NCBI GenBank assembly: GCA_031262635.1
Contig: JAISHN010000041.1
Coordinates: 1-18,823 of the forward strand
Direction: 5' to 3'
Origin: Holosporaceae bacterium
Lineage (GTDB): Bacteria > Pseudomonadota > Alphaproteobacteria > UBA3830
Length of the DNA: 18,823 nt
Positions 1 through 8,165 of this stretch are shown here, one piece after another. A program made the translations under genes and the position numbers. Positions within the stretch are counted from its first letter, which is position 1. Every line of letters begins with the position of its first letter. The notes below the pieces were generated by a model. The model made no database searches and was not told the DNA's origin. It saw only the letters and a list, made by a program, of their open reading frames with translations.

Positions 1-1528
1 TTTTGTTATTTAGCGACATTGGGACTTCGACGTACCAACCCCAACCGGCGGTGCTGCGGATTTTTAGAGCGCTGATTCCAGTTTCATGAATATATTTGTA
101 TTGCAAGTCCGCGATTAAGTCCTCGCCGCGATCTTTTAGACGTTTTAGCTCGTCCAATTCTTTAGAATATCCGTCGGCGATAATTTCGCGAGCGGAAGCG
201 GTCGCCGGTAGTTTTTCGATCAAAGCGGTTTTTAGCAAATTTAACAATTCATTAAAATTTCTAAGCTTTTCAACGCGATATTCTCCTTCGCTTGGCGCTT
301 CCGCATCTTTAAAAAGATCTTTTACGGCGCAGATTACTCGCAAAGATTCTCGAATATCGCCTAAATCTCGTGGAGAAAATTTATTAAACTTTATCCTTCC
401 GACGGCTCTTTCTAAATCGGGACATTCGGAGAGATTGTCTTGAATCAATCTCGCGAGCTTTTCGTTTTTTACGAAAAATTCGACGCATTCCAAACGCTTT
501 TCTAGCAAATCCTTATTCACGAGCGGCATCGATATCCTTCCGGCGAGCGCTCGCGACCCGAAAGCCGTTTTCGTTCGATCGATCGTCCCAAGCAGACTGT
601 TTTCGTACTCGCCGCGACATGAAGTCGTAATCTCCAAGCTTTTTGCGGTTGCGGGATCGATGATCAGATAATCGCAGAACGAAACTTTCTTCGGAGGCGG
701 CAGGCTAGAGAAATTATCGCGTTGAGTGATCAACAAATATTCCAAAACGGCTCCGCATGCCGCCGACTCTCCCGCGAGTTTTATACCAAAACTATCTAAC
801 GTATTGACTTTAAAGTACTTTTCTAACCTTTCTTTTTCGAGAATCGGATTAAATTTTGAATCCAGCAGAGGCGTTATCGTCGCGCCGTCGGCGTAAGATT
901 CGACGGATTTCATAAATTCGGACTTTTCCGCGCCGGCTGGAATTAATATTTCCTTCGGTTTATAGGTTTCCAAAATTCCGAAGAACTCGTCCGCTACGCA
1001 GGTATTTACAAAGAAATCGTCGGTGGAAATATCGACGGCCGCGAAGCTGACGGTTTTTACCTTGCCCGTTTTTCGGCAAAAGTCTGGGACGATCGACGTT
1101 AAGAAGTTATTTTGCTTTGAGCTTAACAAGTTTTCTTCGATCAGCGTTCCGGCGGTTAGAATTCTCGTGACTTCTCGTCTTACTAACGCTTTATTTCCGC
1201 CGCGTTTTCTAGCGTCTTCCGGGCTTTCCACCTGATCGCATATGGCGATTTTCTGGCCGTATTTCACCAATCGCCCGACGTAAGCGTCCAGAGTCGCTAT
1301 GGGAATGCCGCACATCGGAATGTCCTCGCCCTGGTGCTTCCCGCGGCGAGTCAACGCGATGTTCAATATTGAGGAAGCGACTTTTGCGTCGTCAAAGAAT
1401 AGCTCGTAAAAATCCCCCATGCGAAACAGCAGCAAACACCCGGGGTACTGCGACTTCGCCGCGAAGTATTGAGACATCATCGGAGTCGCGTCTTTTATCG
1501 CCGCGTAAAACAAACTATCGTCTTCCAT
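1..1528 (-). CDS. mutS: DNA mismatch repair protein MutS (5' part, runs off window)
   Basis: MutS recognises base mismatches and small loops and starts methyl-directed-type mismatch repair. About 509 codons are present with no stop, so the C-terminal ATPase domain (Walker A/B, dimerisation) lies outside the window. Visible: the N-terminal mismatch-binding domain with the GDFYELFF motif, in which Phe40 and Glu42 form the mismatch-contacting Phe-X-Glu pair; the connector domain; the lever region with TKTAFGSRALAGRISMPL; and the clamp region with GWGWYVEVPMS near residue 500. The start is the ATG at 1528 (protein begins MEDDSLFYAAIKD), which gives the short leader normal before the PMMSQY segment. 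It is transcribed divergently from the metallopeptidase gene. The identification is firm; only the truncation by the window edge limits it. Confidence 0.96.
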   Translation of the reverse strand, partial: MEDDSLFYAAIKDATPMMSQYFAAKSQYPGCLLLFRMGDFYELFFDDAKVASSILNIALTRRGKHQGEDIPMCGIPIATLDAYVGRLVKYGQKIAICDQVESPEDARKRGGNKALVRREVTRILTAGTLIEENLLSSKQNNFLTSIVPDFCRKTGKVKTVSFAAVDISTDDFFVNTCVADEFFGILETYKPKEILIPAGAEKSEFMKSVESYADGATITPLLDSKFNPILEKERLEKYFKVNTLDSFGIKLAGESAACGAVLEYLLITQRDNFSSLPPPKKVSFCDYLIIDPATAKSLEITTSCRGEYENSLLGTIDRTKTAFGSRALAGRISMPLVNKDLLEKRLECVEFFVKNEKLARLIQDNLSECPDLERAVGRIKFNKFSPRDLGDIRESLRVICAVKDLFKDAEAPSEGEYRVEKLRNFNELLNLLKTALIEKLPATASAREIIADGYSKELDELKRLKDRGEDLIADLQYKYIHETGISALKIRSTAGWGWYVEVPMSLNNK

Positions 1529-1554
1529 AACAAATCCCGTTAAAATCAGAATTT

Positions 1555-1582
1555 ATAATAGCGCGAAAAAAACGATTGTCAT
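1555..1582 (-). promoter_or_regulatory. Candidate sigma-70 promoter for mutS
   Basis: On the minus strand ATGACA (5 of 6 to TTGACA) at 1582-1577 is followed by a 16-base spacer and TATTAT (5 of 6 to TATAAT) at 1560-1555, about 27 bases before the mutS ATG. A perfect TATAAT also reads on the plus strand at 1554-1559, pointing at the divergent peptidase gene but with no recognisable -35. Seen by eye only; transcription start not known. Confidence 0.5.
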
Positions 1583-1620
1583 GCGAGAGGTTTTTAATTA
1601 ATGGTCGTCGGCGGGAAGAT

Positions 1621-2613
1621 ATGAAAAGAGTAATCGCGATCGTATTGATTTTTTGCTTCGCGCTTTATTTTGCGCCGGACGCGGAGAAAAAACGCGAGTC
1701 GCTTCCGTTTGTCGAAGAAAAATACGACGAAGTTTTGGTTCCTATACCAAAAAACGTTCCCGCTTTAAAAATAAAAAACGGCCTCCTGCTAAACGAGCGA
1801 GAAACTGAGTATTACCTAAATGAAACTTGGGATTCGTCGAAGACTTTGGAACAAAATAGAAGGGCTTTAACGGACGAGTTTATGAAAACTTGCATAGATG
1901 CGGTCGAAGATTTTTTCCACGGTCACAAAGGATTATGCCTAAAAATAAAAGGCCAATTTAGCGGCGTGGTTCTTACGGGAGCGGCTCAAATTGTGAAACT
2001 CGACGAACGCGAGCTGACTAACATAATTTACCTGATGACCGATTCTCCGACCTTTTGCCGACTAATCCGCGCGTTGCTGACGAAGTACAAAACCGCGCCG
2101 CATAGGCCGCAAAGGGCGTTGTTTTTGTTCACGAAAGGCGAGGCGAATCATTCCTCCTACGACGGCCTTCGCTACGTTCTGAACGTAAGAAAAAGCGACC
2201 GAGTCGTTTTGTCCGCTCTCGACTGCTCGAAACACAAAATGTCGTTCGGAGAAATCGTTTTTCACGAGATGTTGCATTGGTATCATCGAGTATCAGACCC
2301 GATCGCCTACGAAAAACGGGGAAAATCGACGAGTTGCATACGCAGACGCGCGTATTTGGCGAACAATTTCTATTGTTCGGAAGAAATAGCAAAATATCTC
2401 ACGAACGACGAAGAGTACTATACGATTTACGGTCTGAGAGAGGAAAACGGCGAATTGGTTTTAGACGTTCTCTGCGAAGCCGTCTATACCTACGAGCAAG
2501 ACCGATACATCCGAGCGAGCCACGCGTATTTTGGCGGACGTTTTAAGGCGGAACGGGATTTTATCCTGAGAAATCGAGACGTTTCTTTGCTCAGGTTCTT
2601 TGAAGAAAACTAA
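1621..2613 (+). CDS. Putative exported zinc metallopeptidase, NleD/M91-like
   Basis: The 330-residue product carries a zincin motif H215-E-M-L-H219 (in the context EIVFHEMLHWYH), the HExxH signature of zinc metallopeptidases. About 45 residues later comes T-N-D-E-E-Y-Y-T (E264/E265), which could supply the third zinc ligand. The order HExxH, then an acidic -EEYYT- segment, then an E-rich, R-x-S-H tail (RASH near 306) resembles the M91 family of type III effector NleD. This is recalled family resemblance, not a search. The N terminus (MKR, then a hydrophobic run to about residue 17, then APDAEKK) looks like a Sec signal or membrane anchor, so the catalytic part is probably outside the cytoplasm. 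I chose the ATG at 1621; an in-frame TTG at 1576 would put a charged segment before the hydrophobic run. It is a single gene, divergent from mutS and convergent with the antiporter. The substrate is unknown. Confidence 0.6.
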   Translation: MKRVIAIVLIFCFALYFAPDAEKKRESLPFVEEKYDEVLVPIPKNVPALKIKNGLLLNERETEYYLNETWDSSKTLEQNRRALTDEFMKTCIDAVEDFFHGHKGLCLKIKGQFSGVVLTGAAQIVKLDERELTNIIYLMTDSPTFCRLIRALLTKYKTAPHRPQRALFLFTKGEANHSSYDGLRYVLNVRKSDRVVLSALDCSKHKMSFGEIVFHEMLHWYHRVSDPIAYEKRGKSTSCIRRRAYLANNFYCSEEIAKYLTNDEEYYTIYGLREENGELVLDVLCEAVYTYEQDRYIRASHAYFGGRFKAERDFILRNRDVSLLRFFEEN

Positions 2614-2641
2614 GCGGAGAGAAGGACGGAATACGGCAGTT

Positions 2642-2669
2642 GTAAGAGCGAATAATCATTCGCCCTTAC
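2642..2669. repeat. Stem-loop repeat, GCGAAT-aatc-ATTCGC type
   Basis: Twelve-base arms (GTAAGAGCGAAT / ATTCGCCCTTAC) pair with one mismatch (A2647 x C2664) around the loop AATC. The core AATAATCATTCGCCCTT recurs at 13485-13501, so this is a dispersed repeat and not a one-off hairpin. It lies 29 bases after the metallopeptidase stop in the convergent gap with the antiporter. No T-run follows either arm, so it is not a standard intrinsic terminator. Confidence 0.7.
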
Positions 2670-2725
2670 TAGATCGCGCCGCTTCTTTCTTTCAGAGGAT
2701 AGTTCATTCAACGCCTTCCTTTTTT

Positions 2726-2757
2726 CGTCATTGCAAGAAACGGAGCGACGAAGCAAT
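2726..2757. repeat. Dispersed palindromic repeat, CGTCATTGC...GCAAT type (single arm)
   Basis: CGTCATTGCAAGAAACGGAG followed by CGACGAAGCAAT matches a repeat seen in many bacterial genomes, where chance translation gives HCxxRSDEAI-like peptides. Only one arm is present here, bounded by ATTGC/GCAAT. The related full element is at 17821-17920. It sits between the convergent metallopeptidase and antiporter genes, 22 bases from the antiporter stop. Confidence 0.65.
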
Positions 2758-2778
2758 AGCAAAAAAATCTAGCTTTCT

Positions 2779-4092
2779 CTACAAAAACCGCGAGATCACA
2801 AAGAAAATCGGTCCTAATATCGTCGCCGACCAGACTATGTATCCTAAAAACGACGGGACTTTTAGACCATGTTTTACAGACACCGATCTTACGATTAAAT
2901 TTGGAGCGTTGCCGACGTAAGTCAAGGCTCCCATGAATACGGTGGAAATAGAAATCGCCGTCAAGACGTTTGATTTCAGCGTCATAAGAATATTTGGATC
3001 GCCGGAAGTTAGGTAGAAGAAAATCAAGAACGTCGGGGCGTTGTCCAAAATCGAGGACAGCATCCCGCTGACCCAGAAGCATTTGCTCGCCGCGAACTCT
3101 CCGTTAGGGGCTATCCAATTAAACAAAGGAGCAAAGGTTCCATGGGTTCCTTGCGACAATATATGAACGACTGGAGCGACCGTTATGAAAATTCCGGCAA
3201 ATAATTCGGCAATTTCTTTTATCGGATCAAATAAAAAATCGTTTTTCTCTCTGATTTCAGACGGAGTGATTTTTAGCGAAAGAAAAGCGACGGCTAATAG
3301 TATGAAGTTTCTTAGAATCGAGGAATAAGAAAAATTCTCTCCAAACAAAACGAATCCGCCTTTGAAATTGCATAAAATGACGGTTAGAAGGATTAAGGCT
3401 ATTAAACCGACGTTCCGCAAGCCTTCAATTTTAAAAATCGGCTCGTCAGTCCTTTTCTCGTATTCAATTCCAAGATCAATTTTAAACAAAATATAATCTA
3501 TTATGAAAAACAACGCGCAAAGCGTTAAGGTCGTTCCAATCAAAAACGGGTATACGTGTTTTATGAACCAGAAAAAATCTATCCCTTTCAAAAATCCCAT
3601 GAAAAGCGGAGGATCGCCCAACGGCGTAGCCGCTCCGCCGACATTTGCGACGAGGAATATGAAGAAAACCATTAAATGCGTCGAGTAAGCGCGGCCGGAG
3701 TTCGCTCGCAAAAACGGACGAATTAACAAAGCCGCCGCTCCGGTCGTTCCGATCCATCCTGCGACAACGCTTCCGAAAAACAGAAACGCCGTGTTAAAAA
3801 ACGGTCCGTATCCTCTTGGAAAATCAACAAAAATTCCGCCGGAAACGATATAAAGCGACGCGATCAAAATTATAAACGGTAGATAATCCGTTATTATCGG
3901 TTCTAGAACCGCCGGAACAATTTGTTTAACGCCGAAAAAATACGCGACGCAAAACAAATACGCCGCCGTCCAAAACAACGGTACGCAGGAATCGTATTTC
4001 CGCCAGAATTTCGGACATAACAGCGGCAAAAACGACATCGAAAGAATGATTCCCAAAAAAGGAATCGACCACAGAGGACTATTAAATTCCAT
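2779..4092 (-). CDS. NhaD/ArsB-type sodium:proton antiporter (ion transporter superfamily)
   Basis: A 437-residue polytopic membrane protein with roughly a dozen hydrophobic segments. The signature NVGGAATPLGDPPLFMGF (about 150-167) and a second-half counterpart, SSILDNAPTFLIFF (about 346-359) followed by GALTYVGNAPNLIV (about 388-401), reflect the duplicated architecture of the ArsB/NhaD ion-transporter superfamily. The GGAATPLGDPP form is typical of proteins annotated as sodium:proton antiporters and related to CitMHS-like carriers. Predicted role: Na+/H+ (or carboxylate/H+) exchange across the inner membrane; the ion is inferred. Start ATG at 4092, 26 bases after the alr stop, making it the last gene of the dnaB-alr run. 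The 3' end faces the metallopeptidase gene across a repeat-bearing gap. An arsenite or citrate permease is the main alternative. Confidence 0.8.
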   Translation of the reverse strand: MEFNSPLWSIPFLGIILSMSFLPLLCPKFWRKYDSCVPLFWTAAYLFCVAYFFGVKQIVPAVLEPIITDYLPFIILIASLYIVSGGIFVDFPRGYGPFFNTAFLFFGSVVAGWIGTTGAAALLIRPFLRANSGRAYSTHLMVFFIFLVANVGGAATPLGDPPLFMGFLKGIDFFWFIKHVYPFLIGTTLTLCALFFIIDYILFKIDLGIEYEKRTDEPIFKIEGLRNVGLIALILLTVILCNFKGGFVLFGENFSYSSILRNFILLAVAFLSLKITPSEIREKNDFLFDPIKEIAELFAGIFITVAPVVHILSQGTHGTFAPLFNWIAPNGEFAASKCFWVSGMLSSILDNAPTFLIFFYLTSGDPNILMTLKSNVLTAISISTVFMGALTYVGNAPNLIVRSVSVKHGLKVPSFLGYIVWSATILGPIFFVISRFL

Positions 4093-4118
4093 CGCCGCTC
4101 GCTTTTATTATATTCAAA

Positions 4119-5246
4119 CTATGCTTCTCCGATATAAACTCTCTTCACCCTTGACCCAAATCGACAGGCGATTTCATGGGGGAGAGTGTTAAGCTCCAAC
4201 GCCCATCTTTCGAGAGTATAGTCCGAATCGTTTGTCAGAGCGACCCAATTCCCAATTTCTAGATAAGATTCATCGACTTCGCTTGCGTCTAACACGCAGT
4301 AATCCATAGAAATTCTGCCGACCATAGGCATTTGTTTGCCGCCTAAAAATCCATGCCCGAAGCCCGAAAATTTTCGCATAAATCCGTCGGCGTATCCGAT
4401 TCCGATCGTTATCGTCGTCATATCGCGATCCGCGGTAAAAGTCGCTCCGTATCCGATAGTATCGCCGGCCTGCAAACGGTTTATTTGGACGATTCTTGCG
4501 AAAACGTCCATAACCGGAGTCATCGATCCGATTCTATCTTTGCGAATTGAAAAACCATACAAAGCTTTTCCAGGCCTGACCGCGTCGAAAAAGTAATCTT
4601 TCCCTAGGAATATGCCGTTTGTCGCGGAAAGGCAGCCTTTCGCTCCGTCAAAATGTTTCAATACTTTTCTAAAACGCCCTAATTGGATTTTGTTTAAGGG
4701 ATGATTCAGCTCGTCCGCGCACGCTAGATGGCTCATAATCCAGACTACGTTTAAGTTTTTTCTTATATCGCCAAGTTTATCGATATCTCTATACGAATAG
4801 CCGTTTCTGAAAATTCCCGTGTCGACTTGGATTACCGCGTTTAATTTTCTGTTTGTCTTTTTTCCATAATCAATCCACAAATTTGATTGATAATCGTTGT
4901 TTAAAACCGGCGCGAGGCCGTATCCTACGGCTAAGTCCTCCGCTCCGCTCATTATTCCGCTCAAAACGAAAATTTCCGCGTCGTTTGGCAGAGCCTTTCT
5001 TACGACGATTCCTTCTTCTATCGTCGCGACCCAGAACGCGCGGCAGCCTTCTTTATATAGTCTCCGACTAACCGGAATTGCTCCAAAGCCGTAAGAATCG
5101 GCTTTTACAACGGCGGTTAATTCAGTTTCATAAGAAAGTTCGTCTTTTATTTGCCAATAATTTTTTGCAAGATTGTCTAAATTAATAACTGAAGCCGCGA
5201 GAATTTGCGGCTCGACTTTACTAAGGGCGTTTTTTATGTAATCCAC
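4119..5246 (-). CDS. alr: Alanine racemase
   Basis: A PLP enzyme interconverting L- and D-alanine for peptidoglycan. From the start used here it has 375 residues, a normal family length. AVVKADSYGFG carries the Schiff-base lysine (K48), and IGIGYADGF holds the second catalytic tyrosine (about Y285). MPMVGRISMDYCVLD is the conserved GRxSMD segment, and VRPGKALYG also fits the family. I prefer the GTG at 5246, just past the dnaB stop and preceded by an AAGAG Shine-Dalgarno-like run. An in-frame TTG at 5279 would add 11 residues and overlap dnaB by 32 bases. The tight join to dnaB implies co-transcription and probably translational coupling. Confidence 0.93.
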   Translation of the reverse strand: MDYIKNALSKVEPQILAASVINLDNLAKNYWQIKDELSYETELTAVVKADSYGFGAIPVSRRLYKEGCRAFWVATIEEGIVVRKALPNDAEIFVLSGIMSGAEDLAVGYGLAPVLNNDYQSNLWIDYGKKTNRKLNAVIQVDTGIFRNGYSYRDIDKLGDIRKNLNVVWIMSHLACADELNHPLNKIQLGRFRKVLKHFDGAKGCLSATNGIFLGKDYFFDAVRPGKALYGFSIRKDRIGSMTPVMDVFARIVQINRLQAGDTIGYGATFTADRDMTTITIGIGYADGFMRKFSGFGHGFLGGKQMPMVGRISMDYCVLDASEVDESYLEIGNWVALTNDSDYTLERWALELNTLPHEIACRFGSRVKRVYIGEA

Positions 5247-5247
5247 T

Positions 5248-6696
5248 CTAGTTCTCTTTTCTTTCAGATAGGTTGTCAAATTTAGTGTATCTTCCGTCGA
5301 AAAACAAGCGCACCGTTCCGATAGGGCCGTGTCTCTGTTTTGCGAATATAACTTCCGCTAGGCCGTATATATCCGCCATTTTCGAGACCCATTTGTCGTG
5401 CTTGTCTTTATCGGTGATCGACGGCTCGCGTCTGGCTTCATAATATTCCTCTCGATAAACGAACATTACCACGTCCGCGTCTTGTTCGATAGAACCAGAC
5501 TCTCGAAGATCCGATAATTGCGGTCGCTTGTCGTCTCTCGCCTCCACGGCTCTAGACAATTGCGAAAGCGCTATCACCGGAACGTTCAGCTCCTTGGCTA
5601 AAGCTTTCAGCGATCTTGTGACCTCGGAAATCTCAAGCACTCGATTTTCGTTGCCGCGTCCGTCGCTTCCATGAAGCAATTGCAGATAATCGACGATTAT
5701 CATGTCGACGCCGCATTTGCGTTGCAACCTTCTAGCCCTCGTTCTTACCGCCGAGATAGTCAACGCCGGCGTATCGTCTATATATAGAGGTAAGTCCGCT
5801 ATTTTCTTATTTGCTTCGACGAGTTTTGAAAAATCTTCCTCTCTTATCTCGCCTTTTCTGATTTTTTCCGATGGAATTCCGCATTCTTGGGCTAAAATTC
5901 TCGTAACTAACTGCTCCGACGACATTTCAAGCGAGAAAAACGCGACTTTCCCGCCGCCTTCCGTTTTTTTCATGGACGCGGTTGCGGCGTTGACGGCGAT
6001 ATTCGTCGCGAGAGCGGTTTTTCCCATAGACGGTCGGCCGGCGAGTATGATTAAGTCCGATCTGTTTAAACCGCCGATCCATCTGTCGATATCGACGAAT
6101 CCGCTGGTAATCCCGATGATGCTCTTATCGCTTTGATAAGCTTTTTCAATCACGCCAAACGCGTTTATTAAAGCTCCTGAAAATGGAACGAATCCGCCTT
6201 GTCTATTTGAAGTCGAAAGTTCGTAGAGTTTCGCTTCGGCGCTTTCTATTTGATCCGAAGTTTTAACGTTAATATCAAAATTGGCCGCTTCGTAAGATAT
6301 GCCTTCGCCGATTAGAATTAACTGCCGCCGCAAATACATATCGTATATTAATTTAGCGTAGTCGACGGCTCCGGCCATAAAGACCACCGAGTTTACTAAT
6401 TGGACTAGATAGCTTCCGCCGCCAACTTCTTTTAACTCGTCTTTTTCTTCAAAATACGCTCTTAGAGTTATCGGATTCGCGGCCGATCCTTGCGATATTA
6501 ATTTGCCGACGGCCTCGAAAATTTTTCCGTTGATCGGCGTATTGAAATGCGTCGGCAGGAGAAACTCCGAGACGCTCTCAAAGTATTCGTTGTTCAGCAT
6601 TATCGAACCAAGCAGAGACTGTTCCGCCTCGATATTATGAGGCAATACTCGCATCTCTCGCTCTTTAGGAAGGCTCACTAACTTAGACGGATTCAA
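5248..6696 (-). CDS. dnaB: Replicative DNA helicase DnaB
   Basis: A hexameric 5'-3' helicase that drives the replication fork and recruits primase. The 482 residues match the family. The N-terminal domain begins LPHNIEAEQSLLGSIML. The RecA-like domain has Walker A GRPSMGKT (220-227), a SLEMSSEQL segment, Walker B MIIVDYLQLL (D336), ALSQLSRAVE, DLRESGSIEQDADVV, and the C-terminal KQRHGPIGTV with the expected arginine finger (R455). No intein interrupts the Walker A region. The start is uncertain: TTG at 6696 lies 20-odd bases below a good promoter, while ATG at 6654 gives 468 residues beginning MRVLPHNIEAEQ. First gene of a dnaB-alr-antiporter run; it shares its 3' end with alr. Confidence 0.95.
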   Translation of the reverse strand: MNPSKLVSLPKEREMRVLPHNIEAEQSLLGSIMLNNEYFESVSEFLLPTHFNTPINGKIFEAVGKLISQGSAANPITLRAYFEEKDELKEVGGGSYLVQLVNSVVFMAGAVDYAKLIYDMYLRRQLILIGEGISYEAANFDINVKTSDQIESAEAKLYELSTSNRQGGFVPFSGALINAFGVIEKAYQSDKSIIGITSGFVDIDRWIGGLNRSDLIILAGRPSMGKTALATNIAVNAATASMKKTEGGGKVAFFSLEMSSEQLVTRILAQECGIPSEKIRKGEIREEDFSKLVEANKKIADLPLYIDDTPALTISAVRTRARRLQRKCGVDMIIVDYLQLLHGSDGRGNENRVLEISEVTRSLKALAKELNVPVIALSQLSRAVEARDDKRPQLSDLRESGSIEQDADVVMFVYREEYYEARREPSITDKDKHDKWVSKMADIYGLAEVIFAKQRHGPIGTVRLFFDGRYTKFDNLSERKEN

Positions 6697-6724
6697 TTAT
6701 GTATCTTTCATGAAAACCGGCGAC

Positions 6725-6753
6725 ATTATAAACGCCGCCGCCGTCTCGATCAA
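6725..6753 (-). promoter_or_regulatory. Sigma-70 promoter for dnaB-alr-antiporter
   Basis: On the minus strand TTGATC (4 of 6 to TTGACA) at 6753-6748 is followed by exactly 17 bases and a perfect TATAAT at 6730-6725. The predicted start of transcription near 6718 lies about 22 bases before the TTG used for dnaB. It is in the only sizeable gap (104 bases) in the long minus-strand run from dusB to the antiporter, so it probably separates the dusB-ntrX unit from the dnaB unit. Confidence 0.65.
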
Positions 6754-6800
6754 TTTTTTTCGTTCGAAAATAACGTCGCCGCTAACGCGAAAACGGCTTC

Positions 6801-8165
6801 CTACTTTTTCGCGGCGCGTTTTTCCGCGACGACTCCCAACGCTTTTAATTTGCGATGCAAAGCGGAGCGTTCCATGCCTATAAATCTGGCCGTTCGCGAC
6901 ACGCTGCCGGAGAATCTATCGAGTTGCGCTCGCAAATAGTCGGACTCGAAAAATTCTTTCGCCTCTTTTATTGGAAGCGAGATAAGTTTCGCGACGTTTA
7001 GCGAGGCGAATTTATCCTTCGCGCTCGACGTTAATTCCGACGGCAAATCATTTTTGTCCATCTCTTTGGATTTTATAGAGTGAATCAACGAGCTTTCGAC
7101 TGCGTTTTTCAGCTGATATACATTTCCAGGCCAATCGTAGGATTGCAAAATCGCAATAGCGTCTTCCGTAAACTTTTTGCCTTTTAATCCGAAGATAGCC
7201 TCTGAATTCGATAAATAGTAGTCGATTATCGGAAGAATGTCCTCGCGTCTGTCTTTTAAATTCGGCGCGTCTATATTGACGACGTTTAGACGATAAAATA
7301 ACTCGCGGCTGAATTTTGGAGACGACGATAAATCGCCTTCTTCGTTCGAAGAGCAAATTATTCTCGCGTCGGAATGAGCTTTTCTGCTTCCGGCCGGATA
7401 GAATCCGCTTTGCAAAAACTGCAGCAGCTTCGCCTGAGAATTCGCATGTAACTTCGCTACGTCTTCCAAAAACAAAGTTCCGCCGTCGGCTTTTTCGATA
7501 AGGCCGTATCTTTTTTCTCCGCCGAAAAATTTCGCGTCGAAGTCTTTTTCCTCGTCGCGAGCGCAGTTTACGCAAATAAACGGCAAGTCTTTGCGAGCGG
7601 AGTTTTTATGAATCGCGTAAGCCAGCGCGTCCGCTCCTATTCCGATTTTGCTTTTTATAAAGACTCTACTGTTGGCGGAGGCGATTTTTTCCAACATGGA
7701 TTTTATCGAAGTCGCGAACTGAGACGTTCCAACGGAAAAAACGTCTATGTCGAATTTGTTTAGCTTTAAAGCGGAGTTTTCTTTTTGCAATCGACGAATT
7801 TCCAGAGCCTGTTTGCAGGTTAAGAGCAGACGGTCTATAACGAACGGCTTCTCGACGAAGTCGAAAGCGCCGTTTCGGATCGCTTGCACCGCTACGTCGA
7901 TCGTTCCATGTCCAGAAATCATAACGACGGGAATTTCCATACGCGTTTTTTTAATTTTCTCGAGAATTTTTAAACCCGCGGATTCGTCGTCGCCGATCCA
8001 TAAATCCAAAAATATCAAATCCGGCGACGAGTTCTTTAACGCCATCGCAGTTTCATGACCGTCTTTCGCTAAGATGGTTTTATACCCTTCGTCTTCCAAA
8101 GCTCCGGCCATAAGAGACCTAACTTCGGCTTCGTCGTCGACGATTAATATAGTTTCGCCGCTCAT
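6801..8165 (-). CDS. ntrX: NtrX-type response regulator with degenerate AAA+ domain
   Basis: Partner of the NtrY kinase encoded just upstream; ntrX overlaps ntrY by 4 bases (ATGA). Domains in order: receiver (1-120) with acidic pocket D10-D11, phospho-acceptor D54, S84 and K106; an AAA+ sigma-54-activator-like domain (about 143-370); a Fis-type helix-turn-helix (about 412-443, SVSRTARFIGMERSALHRKL). The AAA+ part lacks the GAFTGA loop, as expected for alphaproteobacterial NtrX, going directly from FFGGEKRYG to LIEKADGGTLFLEDV. Unusually, the Walker A position reads KIGIGADALA, with Ala178 where the nucleotide-binding lysine should be, and Walker B reads FLED where FLDE is usual. The fold features DWPGNV (344-349) and RELFYRLNVV remain. 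Inference: a phosphorylation-controlled DNA binder that does not act as a sigma-54 ATPase. Confidence 0.88.
   Translation of the reverse strand: MSGETILIVDDEAEVRSLMAGALEDEGYKTILAKDGHETAMALKNSSPDLIFLDLWIGDDESAGLKILEKIKKTRMEIPVVMISGHGTIDVAVQAIRNGAFDFVEKPFVIDRLLLTCKQALEIRRLQKENSALKLNKFDIDVFSVGTSQFATSIKSMLEKIASANSRVFIKSKIGIGADALAYAIHKNSARKDLPFICVNCARDEEKDFDAKFFGGEKRYGLIEKADGGTLFLEDVAKLHANSQAKLLQFLQSGFYPAGSRKAHSDARIICSSNEEGDLSSSPKFSRELFYRLNVVNIDAPNLKDRREDILPIIDYYLSNSEAIFGLKGKKFTEDAIAILQSYDWPGNVYQLKNAVESSLIHSIKSKEMDKNDLPSELTSSAKDKFASLNVAKLISLPIKEAKEFFESDYLRAQLDRFSGSVSRTARFIGMERSALHRKLKALGVVAEKRAAKK

Noticed and set aside
1576..1620. Upstream TTG start for the metallopeptidase
   Set aside because: It would place a charged 15-residue segment before the signal-like hydrophobic run; the ATG at 1621 gives a normal leader.
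2600..2920. Open frame on the plus strand after the metallopeptidase
   Set aside because: It crosses two repeats and runs antisense into the antiporter gene; the HCKKRSDEAI stretch is repeat-derived.
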